DNA of 64,000 nt from assembly GCF_003054265.1 (NCBI RefSeq), contig NZ_QBKT01000002.1:1-64000 (forward strand). Direction: 5' to 3'. Below the pieces are notes generated by a model. The model saw nothing but the letters and a program-made list of their open reading frames with translations, did no database searches and was not told the DNA's origin. Position numbers and translations under genes: made by a program. This DNA is from Kordia periserrulae (GTDB taxonomy: Bacteria; Bacteroidota; Bacteroidia; Flavobacteriales; Flavobacteriaceae). Positions 1-9,060 of this stretch are shown piece by piece (the stretch's first letter is position 1; each line of letters begins with the position of its first letter).

Positions 1-43
1 GCAGATGGTACTGCAGCAATGTGGGAGAGTATGTCGCCGCCTT
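1..43 (+). rRNA. rrf: 5S ribosomal RNA, 3' end only
   Basis: The first 43 bases read like the 3' third of a flavobacterial 5S rRNA: a GGTACTGC block followed by GTGGGAGAGTATGTCGCCGCC. The rest of the rRNA operon lies to the left of the window. A strong hairpin with a T-run follows directly, as expected for the end of an rrn operon. Confidence 0.8.
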
Positions 44-51
44 TTTTAATT

Positions 52-84
52 AAGTCCTTACTTTTTAAAGTAAGGACTTTTTTT
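52..84 (+). terminator. Rho-independent terminator of the rRNA operon
   Basis: A 13-bp perfect stem (AAGTCCTTACTTT with its complement) has a 2-base loop and runs into seven or more T residues, right after the 5S rRNA end. Confidence 0.85.
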
Positions 85-256
85 ATACCTGAAATCTGCT
101 CATAGTGATTTGATTTTTCAAAATATAATAGCACTTCCTTTTGAATTATCTCTAAAAATCATAAATTCTAGTTAAAGATATCTTAAAGTCTGTCGTGAAT
201 GACTCATTAATCTTGTCTAATTGTTAATTTCACGTTTCTAATCAATTAATCAGACT

Positions 257-2752
257 ATGTTAAGAAAAATACCACTATTTCTTCTAGGGATGTTGTTAAT
301 TTCTGTGACTTCTTGTTCCACAGCAAAGAAAGCTTCTGCAAGTAAAAAAGCAGCTACCGCATCAGCTAAGCCTAAAAAAACACCTAAAAAAGGAGGAATT
401 CAACCGTATAGCAAAGTCATCACGAAAGATGCAAAAAGTGATGAAGGTTTATTTACAGTTCACGAAGTAAGTGACAAATATTATTATGAAATTCCAGATA
501 CACTCTTTAATAGAGAGATGTTGATGGTGACTAGAATTGCAAAAACTGCTTCAGGACTTGGTTTTGGAGGCGGAAAACAAAATACGCAAGTGCTTCGTTG
601 GGAAAAAAATAAAAAACAAGTGCTTTTGAGAGTTGTTTCTCATAGTGTTGTTGCAGCAGATTCACTTCCAGTGCATGAAGCTGTTGTAAATTCTAATTTT
701 GAACCAATTTTGTATGCGTTTCCAATTAAAGCTTTTAGCAAAGATTCACTCAATACGGTGATTGATGTGACACCTCTGTTTACAAAAGACGTGAAAGCAT
801 TGGGGGTTCCACAGTTTAGAAGAGGACAGTATAAAATTTCACGTTTAGATGATTCTAGGTCATATATTGAAAAGTTAAAGAGTTATCCTCTTAATATTGA
901 AGCTAGACACGTTAAAACATATAACGCAGGTTCACCACCATCAAATGGAAGTGTAGGTTCTATTTCTGTAGAAATGAGCAATTCCATGATTTTACTTCCT
1001 AAAGAGCCAATGAAAAGACGTTATTTTGACGAGCGTGTCGGTTGGTTTACGAGTAGTCAAGTTGATTACGGATTGAAAGCACAAAAAAGTAAACGTGTAA
1101 CATTTTTAGATCGTTGGCGATTGGAAGTGCGCGATGAAGACATTGAAAAATTCAAAAGAGGAGAACTCGTAGTTCCTAAAAAACAGATTGTTTATTACGT
1201 AGATAGAGCGACTCCAGAAGAGTGGAAACCTTACATCAAGCAAGGAATCGAAGATTGGCAAGTTGCTTTTGAAGCTGCTGGATTCAAAGAGGCAATTATC
1301 GCGAAAGATCCTCCAACAGTTGAAGAAGACCCAGATTGGAGTCCGGAAGATGTACGTTATTCTGTAGTGCGTTATTTGGCTTCACCTATTCCAAATGCAA
1401 ACGGTCCGCACGTAAGTGACCCGCGAAGTGGTGAAATTTTAGAGAGTGATATCAATTGGTATCATAACGTAATGAGCTTGTTGCGTAATTGGTTCTTTAT
1501 TCAAACAGCGGCTATCAATCCTGAGGCACAATCTGTAGAGTTTAAAAATGAAGTGATGGGACGTTTAATTCGTTTCGTATCTGCGCACGAAGTTGGTCAT
1601 ACCTTAGGATTGCCACACAATATGGGAAGTAGTGTTGCATATCCTGTAGAGAAATTGCGTGATGCAGAATTCACTAAAAAATACGGAACGGCACCATCAA
1701 TTATGGACTACGCGCGTTTCAATTATGTAGCGCAGCCAGGAGACGAAGGTGTTGCTTTGATGCCAAATATTGGGCCGTATGATAAATATGCTATTAATTG
1801 GGGATATCGTCCAATTTTAGATGCAAAAACAGGAAAAGACGAAAAGAAAACCTTAGACAGTTGGATTCTTGAAAAAGCAGGAGATCCATTATATCGTTTC
1901 GGACATCAACAAGCAGGTGACGTTGTAGATCCAAGTTCTCAAACAGAGGATTTAGGTGACGATGCTATGAAAGCAAGTGATTACGGAATCAAGAACTTAA
2001 AAAGAATTCTTCCAAACTTAATCAAGTGGACTGCTGAAGATGGTAAAAATTATGATGATTTAGAAGAAATGTATGGTCAAGCTTTAGGGCAATTTAACCG
2101 TTATATGGGACATGTTTCTTCCAATATTGGAGGTGTTTACGAGTATTACAAGACGTATGATCAAGAAGGCGCCGTGTATACGCATGTGCCAAAAGACCAT
2201 CAACAAAGAGCTACAAAGTTTATCAATGAGCAATTATTTGCTACGCCAGAATGGTTGTTAGATCAAGAAATTTTTAATAAAATACAATATTCTGGAGTTG
2301 TAGAACGTATCAGAGGAATGCAAGTTCGTACGTTGAACAGAATTTTAAGCTTAGGAAGATTGGCGCGTGTCATGGAAAATGAAGCGCTAAACGGAAACGA
2401 AGCATATGATATTCTCGATTTAATGCGCGATTTACGTAACGGAATTTGGACAGAATTGCGTTCAGGAAAAACGATTGATATGTATCGCCGTAACCTACAA
2501 AGAGCACATATTGATAGATTGGCGTACTTGATGACTGCTGAAAGCACTAGCAATCCAAGACGTAGCAGTTCTTATGTGAAATTTACACCGTTAAACACAA
2601 GTCAATCAGACTTGCGTGCGGTTGTGAGAGCTGAATTGAATACGTTAAAAAGAAATATTCAAAATGCAATTGGACGTACAAGCGATGCTATGAGTAAAAT
2701 ACATTTAAGAGACGCTATTGAGCGTATTGATGCGATTTTAGATCCGAAATAA
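257..2752 (+). CDS. Zinc-dependent metalloprotease, lipoprotein (DUF5117/DUF4953 type)
   Basis: An 831-residue predicted lipoprotein with a signal sequence ending in the lipobox-like ISVTSCS. An alanine/lysine-rich linker follows to about residue 45. The metzincin-type zinc motif HEVGHTLGLPH has metal-binding His at about 444, 448 and 454 and catalytic Glu at 445. The arrangement matches the Bacteroidota family carrying DUF5118, DUF5117 and DUF4953. It is expected to act on proteins at the cell surface or in the periplasm; its substrate is unknown. The gene stands alone between the rRNA terminator and its own UUCG-loop terminator. The family call is firm, the physiological role is not known. 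Confidence 0.9.
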   Translation: MLRKIPLFLLGMLLISVTSCSTAKKASASKKAATASAKPKKTPKKGGIQPYSKVITKDAKSDEGLFTVHEVSDKYYYEIPDTLFNREMLMVTRIAKTASGLGFGGGKQNTQVLRWEKNKKQVLLRVVSHSVVAADSLPVHEAVVNSNFEPILYAFPIKAFSKDSLNTVIDVTPLFTKDVKALGVPQFRRGQYKISRLDDSRSYIEKLKSYPLNIEARHVKTYNAGSPPSNGSVGSISVEMSNSMILLPKEPMKRRYFDERVGWFTSSQVDYGLKAQKSKRVTFLDRWRLEVRDEDIEKFKRGELVVPKKQIVYYVDRATPEEWKPYIKQGIEDWQVAFEAAGFKEAIIAKDPPTVEEDPDWSPEDVRYSVVRYLASPIPNANGPHVSDPRSGEILESDINWYHNVMSLLRNWFFIQTAAINPEAQSVEFKNEVMGRLIRFVSAHEVGHTLGLPHNMGSSVAYPVEKLRDAEFTKKYGTAPSIMDYARFNYVAQPGDEGVALMPNIGPYDKYAINWGYRPILDAKTGKDEKKTLDSWILEKAGDPLYRFGHQQAGDVVDPSSQTEDLGDDAMKASDYGIKNLKRILPNLIKWTAEDGKNYDDLEEMYGQALGQFNRYMGHVSSNIGGVYEYYKTYDQEGAVYTHVPKDHQQRATKFINEQLFATPEWLLDQEIFNKIQYSGVVERIRGMQVRTLNRILSLGRLARVMENEALNGNEAYDILDLMRDLRNGIWTELRSGKTIDMYRRNLQRAHIDRLAYLMTAESTSNPRRSSSYVKFTPLNTSQSDLRAVVRAELNTLKRNIQNAIGRTSDAMSKIHLRDAIERIDAILDPK

Positions 2753-2775
2753 TATATTTTCTCACATACACTTAT

Positions 2776-2804
2776 AAAAGCAGTCTTCGGGCTGCTTTTT
2801 TTTT
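2776..2804 (+). terminator. Rho-independent terminator with UUCG tetraloop
   Basis: The stem GCAGTC-TTCG-GGCTGC is flanked by A residues and nine T residues, 25 bases after the metalloprotease stop. Confidence 0.85.
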
Positions 2805-2890
2805 ACTGCAAAGACAGGAAATTTAAAATTCGACTTTAAAAGAAAGCTTGCAAATCATTATTTTTATACTATAAAATTTCCCCTAAAAAT

Positions 2891-4156
2891 ATGTATGCAA
2901 TTATTGACTGTAACAGCTTTTACGCTTCTTGCGAAAGAGCGTTTGACCCGAGTCTGATAGACAAGCCGCTGGCAATTTTGTCTAACAACGATGGCTGTGT
3001 TATTTCGCGTAGCAAAGAAGCCAAAGCGCTCGGAATTCCTATGGGCGCGCCGTTATTTAAGTACAAAGAAATCATTGCTGAAAAAAACATTCAAATTCGC
3101 TCGTCCAATTATTCGTTATACGGTGATATGAGCGAACGCGTGATGAAATTACTCGAAGATTTTTCGCCAGAAGTTGAAGTATATAGTATTGACGAAGCTT
3201 TTGTAAAGTTGCCAAAATCGGACGATTACCAAACAGTTGGGGAACATATGAAAAACTATATATATCAATGCACGGGAATTCCTGTGAGTATTGGTATTGC
3301 GCCGACAAAAGCACTTTCCAAAGCGGCAAATAATATCGCCAAAAAGTTTCCTGAAAAAACCAACGGTGTTCATGTGATTGATTCTGAACAAAAACGCATC
3401 AAAATGCTCAAATGGTTGCCTGCAAGTGCTATTTGGGGAATTGGTCACGGAAATGCAAAACGATTACAACTAAAACAAGTACAAACAGCTTTTGAATTTA
3501 CACAACTATCCGACGATTGGGTAAAACGAAACATGTCTATTGTAGGCTTACGCTTAAAAAAAGATTTGGAAGGTGAACCTACGATTTTGTTAGAAGATGA
3601 ATTACAACACAAAAAAGCCATCGCAACAACGAGAAGCTTTGAATTTACCTTTTCTGACCGTGAAAACATGAAAGAGCGTATTGTGACCTTTGCATCGCGT
3701 TGTGCAGAAAAGTTGCGACAACAAAATTGCTCATGTAATATCGTGATGATTTACTTAAAAAGTGATCGCAACAAACGCAGTGATTCGTATTTTAGAGCAA
3801 AACGAGTAGTCACGTTGCCATATGCGACAAATTCCACGTTTGTCATCAATAAATACGCTTTAAAAGCATTGGACGATATTTTCAAACCTGGCATTCAATA
3901 CAAAAAAGCGGGTGTTGTCTTAACAGGACTTATCAAAACGGACGCGTTGCAACTGGATTTATTTCAAAATGAAAATCCAAAGCATAAAAAGTTGATGCTG
4001 GCAATGGACAATTTGAATGAAAAATACGGACGACAAAAGATAAAATTGGCAAATCAAGATTTACAGCGGACTTGGAAGATGCGACAAGCGTATTTATCTC
4101 CCGAATACACCACAAAGTTTAGCGATATTATCAAATTGAACTGCGATACGATTTAA
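2891..4156 (+). CDS. umuC: Y-family DNA polymerase, UmuC subunit
   Basis: A 421-residue translesion polymerase of the UmuC type. The palm starts at once (IDCNSFYASCE, metal ligand Asp6) and the second catalytic pair sits in YSIDEAF (Asp101-Glu102). The helix-hairpin-helix stretch WGIGHGNAKRL near residue 180 and the C-terminal little-finger and DUF4113-like tail (QLDLF, then an R/W-rich end) complete the family pattern. It should bypass damaged template bases together with the UmuD partner encoded 10 bases downstream. The order here is umuC then umuD, the reverse of the enteric operon. I saw no clear SOS box upstream. Confidence 0.95.
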   Translation: MYAIIDCNSFYASCERAFDPSLIDKPLAILSNNDGCVISRSKEAKALGIPMGAPLFKYKEIIAEKNIQIRSSNYSLYGDMSERVMKLLEDFSPEVEVYSIDEAFVKLPKSDDYQTVGEHMKNYIYQCTGIPVSIGIAPTKALSKAANNIAKKFPEKTNGVHVIDSEQKRIKMLKWLPASAIWGIGHGNAKRLQLKQVQTAFEFTQLSDDWVKRNMSIVGLRLKKDLEGEPTILLEDELQHKKAIATTRSFEFTFSDRENMKERIVTFASRCAEKLRQQNCSCNIVMIYLKSDRNKRSDSYFRAKRVVTLPYATNSTFVINKYALKALDDIFKPGIQYKKAGVVLTGLIKTDALQLDLFQNENPKHKKLMLAMDNLNEKYGRQKIKLANQDLQRTWKMRQAYLSPEYTTKFSDIIKLNCDTI

Positions 4157-4166
4157 TGCGAAAAAC

Positions 4167-4607
4167 ATGAAGAAGCCTCAAGAAGAAAAATTGTTAACGT
4201 TTTACAAGTCTATCAAAGGAACCATACAACTAGAGTTTGTAGAAGACGGAATTTCTGCGGGATTTCCATCGCCAGCGGACGATTTTAGAAACAAGCGTAT
4301 CAGTTTGGATGAAGAATTGGTCAAAGATGAACGCAGTACCTATTATGCGCGTGTGAGTGGCGAATCTATGATTGGCGCAGGATTGGATCATGATGATTTG
4401 TTGGTAATCGATAAAAGCATTCCGCCAGCAGACGGGAAAATCGCGGTATGTTATGTAGATGGTGAATTTACCGTAAAACGCTTAAAAATTACTCAAGAAT
4501 GTGTCTATTTAATGCCTGCCAATGACAAATACAAACCTATAAAAATCACAGAAGACAAACAATTACTCATTTGGGGAATTGTGACGTATGTTATTAAAAA
4601 AGTGTAA
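4167..4607 (+). CDS. umuD: UmuD, self-cleaving LexA-like subunit
   Basis: A 146-residue S24-family peptidase. The Ala31-Gly32 bond in SAGFPSP is the expected self-cleavage site, Ser67 in SGESM is the nucleophile and Lys104 in FTVKRL the general base. Length matches UmuD (about 140) and there is no DNA-binding domain, so this is UmuD and not LexA. After cleavage UmuD' would join UmuC as polymerase V. The 10-base gap to umuC implies co-transcription. Confidence 0.95.
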   Translation: MKKPQEEKLLTFYKSIKGTIQLEFVEDGISAGFPSPADDFRNKRISLDEELVKDERSTYYARVSGESMIGAGLDHDDLLVIDKSIPPADGKIAVCYVDGEFTVKRLKITQECVYLMPANDKYKPIKITEDKQLLIWGIVTYVIKKV

Positions 4608-4744
4608 GAATTTCCAATTTGAAGATTTGAAAATGTGATAATTTGAAAATTTACTAACAAGTCTACTCACAAAATCATACAAAATGAAGTAGATACGTAA
4701 AAAAAGAGTTTTGTATTTTTAAAAATTCAACACTTATTATCAAT

Positions 4745-6262
4745 ATGAAAACTTTCCGTTGTATTTTCATTCTAATGGCGATGTGTACCGCTTGTCAATC
4801 CAATCAAAAAGAAGAAGACGTAAAAAAAACTACAGCTGTTACTAAAATTGTTGAAGGCGCAGATGGACAAAAATTAGATAGTATTTTAACACCTTATCTT
4901 GAAAAATTAAGAAACCTATCTGACAATAATGCAGGTTTGGCAATCGGAATAACTAAAGGCGACCAAATTATCTACGCACATACTTTTGGATATGCCAATA
5001 TTGAAGCAAATCATAAGGCAGACTTTAACACCGTTTTTCATATAGCATCTGTTTCCAAACCATTTACAGCAGCTGCTATTGTGAAGCTGGTTCAGCAAGG
5101 AAAACTCAATTTAGATGACAAACTCATAGCGCACATTCCTGACTTTAAGATGAAAGGGGAAGCTTATAAAGATATTACCATCAAACATGTACTAAATCAT
5201 ACCTCAGGCATTCCGCGACATGTAAGTGCAAATGATTGGGAACATCCAAAACCTTTACAAGCCAATTTACAGTATGTCAAAAATTTTGAATTGGACTTTA
5301 CTCCAAATACTGCATTCAGCTACAGCAATTCGGCTTTTGATATTTTAGGAATTGTCATAGAAAATGTAAGCGGAGTATCTTTTGAAGATTACATAACAAC
5401 ACATATTTTGCAACCCGCAGGCATGCATCAAAGTACCTATATTAAACCCAAAGATAGTTTGCCTGCAACTTGGGCTAAACCTTATTCTTATGGTTTGCAA
5501 ACACAGGAATGGTCACCTTATCCGTACGCTCCAAATTACTATCCAAGTTCAGGATTGCAAACTACATTGCTAGACATGTGTACTTGGGGAATGTTACATG
5601 CCGGAAAAGGCACATATAATGGTAAAACTATTTTTGACAAAAATCACTTTAAGCTTCTCACTACGCCATATTATAAGACACCTTGGGGCGACCATATTGG
5701 ACTAAGTTGGTTTTTACAATCGTATTTAGAACGTCCTATCATTATGCATACGGGCGCTGATACAGGTTTTGAATCAATAATGTACGTGTATCCTAATGAG
5801 GAAATCTCTATCATTGTAATGGCGAATAGAGATTTTTCAAGAACAGGAAGAATCATCAATGCAGCGTCAGAAGTACTATTTGATAGCGTTCCTAAAAACT
5901 ACAATCTTTCAGCACGATATAAATTTACAGAAGCCTACAAAAAACATGGAATTGATAAAGCCAAAGAAACTTGGGAACGCATGCAAAAAGACACGACAGA
6001 TATATATTTTGTCAACAATGATGATATTTTAACAACAGGAGCTGTTTTAGAAAATGGAAACTACTGGAAAGAAACACAAGACATATTGACCTATTACTTA
6101 ACATTGAATAAAAAGTCAACCTATGCTTGGCGTTTGTTAGGAAATGCATATTTGCATCAAAAAGACACCTTAAAAGCCGTGGAATGTTACGAGCAAACTC
6201 TTGCGATTAATCCAAATTATGAGAAAGGAAAAGCAGCTTTGGCAGCGTTAAAAAATAAGTAG
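4745..6262 (+). CDS. Serine hydrolase (beta-lactamase/AmpC fold) with TPR tail, lipoprotein
   Basis: A 505-residue protein with a lipoprotein signal (MAMCTACQS). The class C beta-lactamase-like catalytic domain shows SVSK (nucleophile Ser102, Lys105), YSN (Tyr193) and HTG near residue 335. The last 60 or so residues form tetratricopeptide-like helices (WRLLGNAYLHQKDTLKAVECYEQTL). Such proteins are peptidases or esterases of the periplasm or surface; the substrate cannot be told from sequence. A paralogous hydrolase lies at 48408. Stand-alone gene. Confidence 0.88.
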   Translation: MKTFRCIFILMAMCTACQSNQKEEDVKKTTAVTKIVEGADGQKLDSILTPYLEKLRNLSDNNAGLAIGITKGDQIIYAHTFGYANIEANHKADFNTVFHIASVSKPFTAAAIVKLVQQGKLNLDDKLIAHIPDFKMKGEAYKDITIKHVLNHTSGIPRHVSANDWEHPKPLQANLQYVKNFELDFTPNTAFSYSNSAFDILGIVIENVSGVSFEDYITTHILQPAGMHQSTYIKPKDSLPATWAKPYSYGLQTQEWSPYPYAPNYYPSSGLQTTLLDMCTWGMLHAGKGTYNGKTIFDKNHFKLLTTPYYKTPWGDHIGLSWFLQSYLERPIIMHTGADTGFESIMYVYPNEEISIIVMANRDFSRTGRIINAASEVLFDSVPKNYNLSARYKFTEAYKKHGIDKAKETWERMQKDTTDIYFVNNDDILTTGAVLENGNYWKETQDILTYYLTLNKKSTYAWRLLGNAYLHQKDTLKAVECYEQTLAINPNYEKGKAALAALKNK

Positions 6263-6330
6263 TAAGCAAACATCTAAAGCCTCTAAAAAGTCTAACAATC
6301 TAACAAGTCTAGCAAGTCTAATTAATCCAA

Positions 6331-6759
6331 TTACGCCTTGATAAAATCTTCATACTCATAATAAAACGCTTCAAACTGTTGCATGGTTTCGTTTAAAAAT
6401 ACCATTGTTTCCTGCCAAGTATTTTTATTGTGAATGGAAACGTTCTGTTTTTCTAGGTAGATTCTGGAGATTTCTTTGCCATTGTCTAAAATGTAAGCTT
6501 CATCAAAAATGGCTTCTGGGAGAAATTCATCCAAAAAAATTGCTTTTAGCGAGAGCATTTTATCCCAATATTTAATGCGATTTTCGAGATTCGTATCTTC
6601 AATATCGAGCGACACCATAGCTTTTTTCTTATCGAAATAAAACTTAAACGAAAAATCGCGAATCTTGGTATTGTATAAAATCCACTTTCGTGGGAATGAT
6701 TTCCCGAACGAAGTCCAAAACTCTTGTCGTAATTTTCGTGATTCTGCTTTGCTAAACAT
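6331..6759 (-). CDS. DUF4268 family protein
   Basis: A 142-residue soluble protein rich in aromatic and charged residues (REFWTSFGKSF, then FYFDKKKAMVSLDIED). The pattern matches DUF4268, a domain also found fused to nuclease-like proteins; here it stands alone at the usual stand-alone length. No signal or membrane segment. It follows the ZIP/methyltransferase pair on the same strand, 92 bases away. Function unknown. Confidence 0.75.
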   Translation of the reverse strand: MFSKAESRKLRQEFWTSFGKSFPRKWILYNTKIRDFSFKFYFDKKKAMVSLDIEDTNLENRIKYWDKMLSLKAIFLDEFLPEAIFDEAYILDNGKEISRIYLEKQNVSIHNKNTWQETMVFLNETMQQFEAFYYEYEDFIKA

Positions 6760-6851
6760 GAAAAAAATATGATTTTTTCCTTCCGCGCTTTACACGGAAT
6801 CTCTCATTAAACACTTTTTATTCCGCACTCGATGCGAAATCTTCTCAAAAT

Positions 6852-7523
6852 TTATATAAAATATGCAATCACTGTTGCGCTGATAATCACCAATAATTTG
6901 GTCAAATTGAACTTATGACCTTCTGAACTTTCAAACAAAATCGTCGTGGAAATATGCAAAAAGATTCCAATCACCAAAGCGGTCATTTCGTTTTGATACG
7001 CTTCTAAAAACGTTAATTGCTCAGATAAAAAGCTTCCCAGCGGCGTCATAAATGCGAATAGTATTAGGAATGTCAAAATAGCCGTTTTCGACATTTTAGA
7101 CTGGTAAAAAAACGTCGTTAAAATAATTGCTATTGGAATTTTATGCACTACAATTCCCCACACCAAATGTTCGTGGTGATGCATCGGAAATCCTTCTAAA
7201 ACAGCGTGAACACTCAAACTTAAAAAGAGCAACCACGGAAAGGATGTTCTATTTTTATGAATATGAACATGTCCGTGTTCGGCGCCTTTGGAAAAGAATT
7301 CTAGGAAAATTTGCAACAAAATTCCCGCCATTACAAAAATACCATACGTGTCTTTATAAGCACTAAATACGTTGGGGAGCAAATTAAAAACGGTAATGGC
7401 TAATAAAAAAGCACCACTAAACGCCAGCAATAACTTCATGTGTTGCTTTTGGCGCAGCTTAAAAACAGTGACAAACATAAATCCTAGCACTACTGCCAAG
7501 ATGGGTAATAGGTAATGCATCAT
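6852..7523 (-). CDS. ZIP family metal transporter
   Basis: A 223-residue polytopic membrane protein with seven to eight hydrophobic segments. The His-rich loop near residue 80 (GAEHGHVHIHKN) and the transmembrane metal-site motifs HAVLEGFPMHHH and HKIPIA are the ZIP hallmarks (HN/E...H...P...E replaced here by HxxxEGF and HKIP). It would import zinc or a related divalent metal. The start codon overlaps the stop of the upstream methyltransferase by 4 bases (ATGA), so the two are translationally coupled. Confidence 0.85.
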   Translation of the reverse strand: MMHYLLPILAVVLGFMFVTVFKLRQKQHMKLLLAFSGAFLLAITVFNLLPNVFSAYKDTYGIFVMAGILLQIFLEFFSKGAEHGHVHIHKNRTSFPWLLFLSLSVHAVLEGFPMHHHEHLVWGIVVHKIPIAIILTTFFYQSKMSKTAILTFLILFAFMTPLGSFLSEQLTFLEAYQNEMTALVIGIFLHISTTILFESSEGHKFNLTKLLVIISATVIAYFI

Positions 7524-8251
7524 TTGAAAATCATAATGAGTCTTGTGGAAGTCTTCGCATCAAACTTTCCTAGACTATAGTCTCCAAAAATAGCTAATAA
7601 ATCAATATCAGCCGCTCTAAAATACAATTCAAAATCTTCTAAGGTCAACGCTTTCACTTTTTCGGTGTAATGATGTGCTTCTCCATCGGCTTCAAAACGA
7701 ATGTCTTTGTAGATAAAACCGTCTTCTACATAGCGATGCAGGCGAAAAATAATTCCGTCAACTTCTTTGACTTCATTTTCGACCAAATTATCGATGACGT
7801 ATTCCGCATTTAAAAAATCAATCACACCAAAACCGTGTTCATTCAGTTCTGCTTTGATAGATTTTAGCGTGCGTAGATTGTCTGATTCGTGTTCAAAATA
7901 GCCAAAACTGGTAAACAAATTAAACACTGCATCAAACTGTTTTGGGTAGGGTTTGCACATATCATGTACTTCAAATCGCAGTGTATCATTGGCAAATTGA
8001 GACGCATACGCGATGCTATTTTCTGATAAATCGACACCTGTAACATTGTACCCCATTTTGTTTAAAAACACAGAATGTCTGCCTTTTCCACATGCCAAAT
8101 CTAAAATGGTTGCATTTTCGGGTACATTTAAAAACTCTACCAAATGCTTCATAAAAGATTCCGCCTCGTCATAACCTCTGTCTTTATATAAAATATGATA
8201 ATACGGCGTATCAAACCACGACGCGTACCAAGTTGTATTTTCTGTTTGCAT
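7520..8251 (-). CDS. Class I SAM-dependent methyltransferase
   Basis: A 243-residue Rossmann-fold methyltransferase. The SAM-binding motif I is ILDLACGKGRHS and the acidic end of strand 2 is VTGVDLSE. The family is that of small-molecule or unknown-target methyltransferases with N-terminal WFDTPYYHILY. I start at the ATG at 8251: a longer reading from a TTG at 8272 would begin inside the TATTTTTG promoter box. It overlaps the ZIP gene downstream by 4 bases. Confidence 0.85.
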   Translation of the reverse strand: MQTENTTWYASWFDTPYYHILYKDRGYDEAESFMKHLVEFLNVPENATILDLACGKGRHSVFLNKMGYNVTGVDLSENSIAYASQFANDTLRFEVHDMCKPYPKQFDAVFNLFTSFGYFEHESDNLRTLKSIKAELNEHGFGVIDFLNAEYVIDNLVENEVKEVDGIIFRLHRYVEDGFIYKDIRFEADGEAHHYTEKVKALTLEDFELYFRAADIDLLAIFGDYSLGKFDAKTSTRLIMIFK

Positions 8252-8269
8252 AGTTTTGTAACTAAAGTG

Positions 8270-8277
8270 CAAAAATA
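8270..8277 (-). promoter_or_regulatory. Promoter -7 box (TATTTTTG) of the methyltransferase/ZIP operon
   Basis: TATTTTTG fits the Bacteroidota -7 consensus TAnnTTTG and lies 19 bases before the chosen ATG. I saw no clear -33 element. This box is the main reason to reject the upstream TTG start. Confidence 0.55.
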
Positions 8278-8627
8278 ACGTATTTTGAACTTATACAGTC
8301 ATAGCTGATAGTGAAATAATTAGGAATTGTAGATGTACTGTTTACAGCGAATTGATATGCGTAATGAGTTGTATTATATCTAGCGTATTGGCTATGTTGA
8401 ACTTTTCTCATTTTAGGTATAAATTTTGTAACCTTTTCTAAAAACATTATAAAGTCATTCATGTTTCTTATAAAAGCCCATTAAGTATTGTAAAATTGAC
8501 AACACACAAATTTTTTTATATTTGTGTAGTTCGGTATGCTTATTGAAAACGATATTGAAAGCCGAGAATTATAAAAACAATATAATACAGGCATTGTCAT
8601 TAAAAAATTCACATAAACTTATTACTT
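8278..8627. other. Intergenic region, about 350 bases
   Basis: Between divergent genes. The part from about 8290 to 8490 holds no convincing gene or structure; a 66-codon open stretch on the minus strand lacks any family signal. The right part contains the promoter described separately. Confidence 0.5.
8496..8527 (+). promoter_or_regulatory. Promoter (TTGAC / TATATTTG) overlapped by an inverted repeat
   Basis: TTGAC at 8496-8500 and TATATTTG at 8517-8524 are separated by 18 bases, a textbook Bacteroidota -33/-7 pair. The arms ACACAAAT (8504-8511) and ATTTGTGT (8520-8527) form an 8-bp inverted repeat that straddles the -7 box, which suggests a repressor site. It would drive the secreted-protein genes at 8628 and perhaps 9061. 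Confidence 0.65.
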
Positions 8628-8987
8628 ATGAAATTAATCTTAGTTACCATTATTTCGCTAATTACGCTAAACATTCATGCACAATCTAAAGATGAAATTA
8701 TACTTGAGTTACAAAGCGTATTAAAAGAACATTGCATAAGTACTCAATTAAAAAATGCTGAAATTTATTATAACACAGAAGAAAAAATACTTGACTTTGG
8801 GCAGCGTTATGACTTAAACACAACCAAACTCACCTATGAATTTGCGGGTACTGCCAGCGATCCTATTCACATGCTTCAGTTTGTTAGATACGAAAACCCG
8901 AATTCTTCATTAAGTTTCTTTTTTGACAGTAAAAAAAGTGTGTATCGTGTACTTGATTTGATATATGCTCTAAAGAAACTAGAGTAA
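8628..8987 (+). CDS. Small secreted protein of unknown function
   Basis: A 119-residue protein with a clear signal peptide (cleavage after NIHAQ, about residue 19). The mature part is about 100 residues, mixed alpha/beta, without cysteines except one near residue 37. I recognise no family. It sits 73 bases before the secreted protease-like gene and probably shares its promoter. Confidence 0.65.
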   Translation: MKLILVTIISLITLNIHAQSKDEIILELQSVLKEHCISTQLKNAEIYYNTEEKILDFGQRYDLNTTKLTYEFAGTASDPIHMLQFVRYENPNSSLSFFFDSKKSVYRVLDLIYALKKLE

Positions 8988-9060
8988 AAAAAGAAAATAG
9001 TTACATTTAAAATAGCACTTCGGTAAAAAACAAAATAGTGATTCCTCAAAATTAAATTCC

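Noticed and set aside
8262-8462. 66-codon minus-strand frame upstream of the methyltransferase
   Set aside because: Composition not protein-like, and it overlaps the promoter of the methyltransferase gene.
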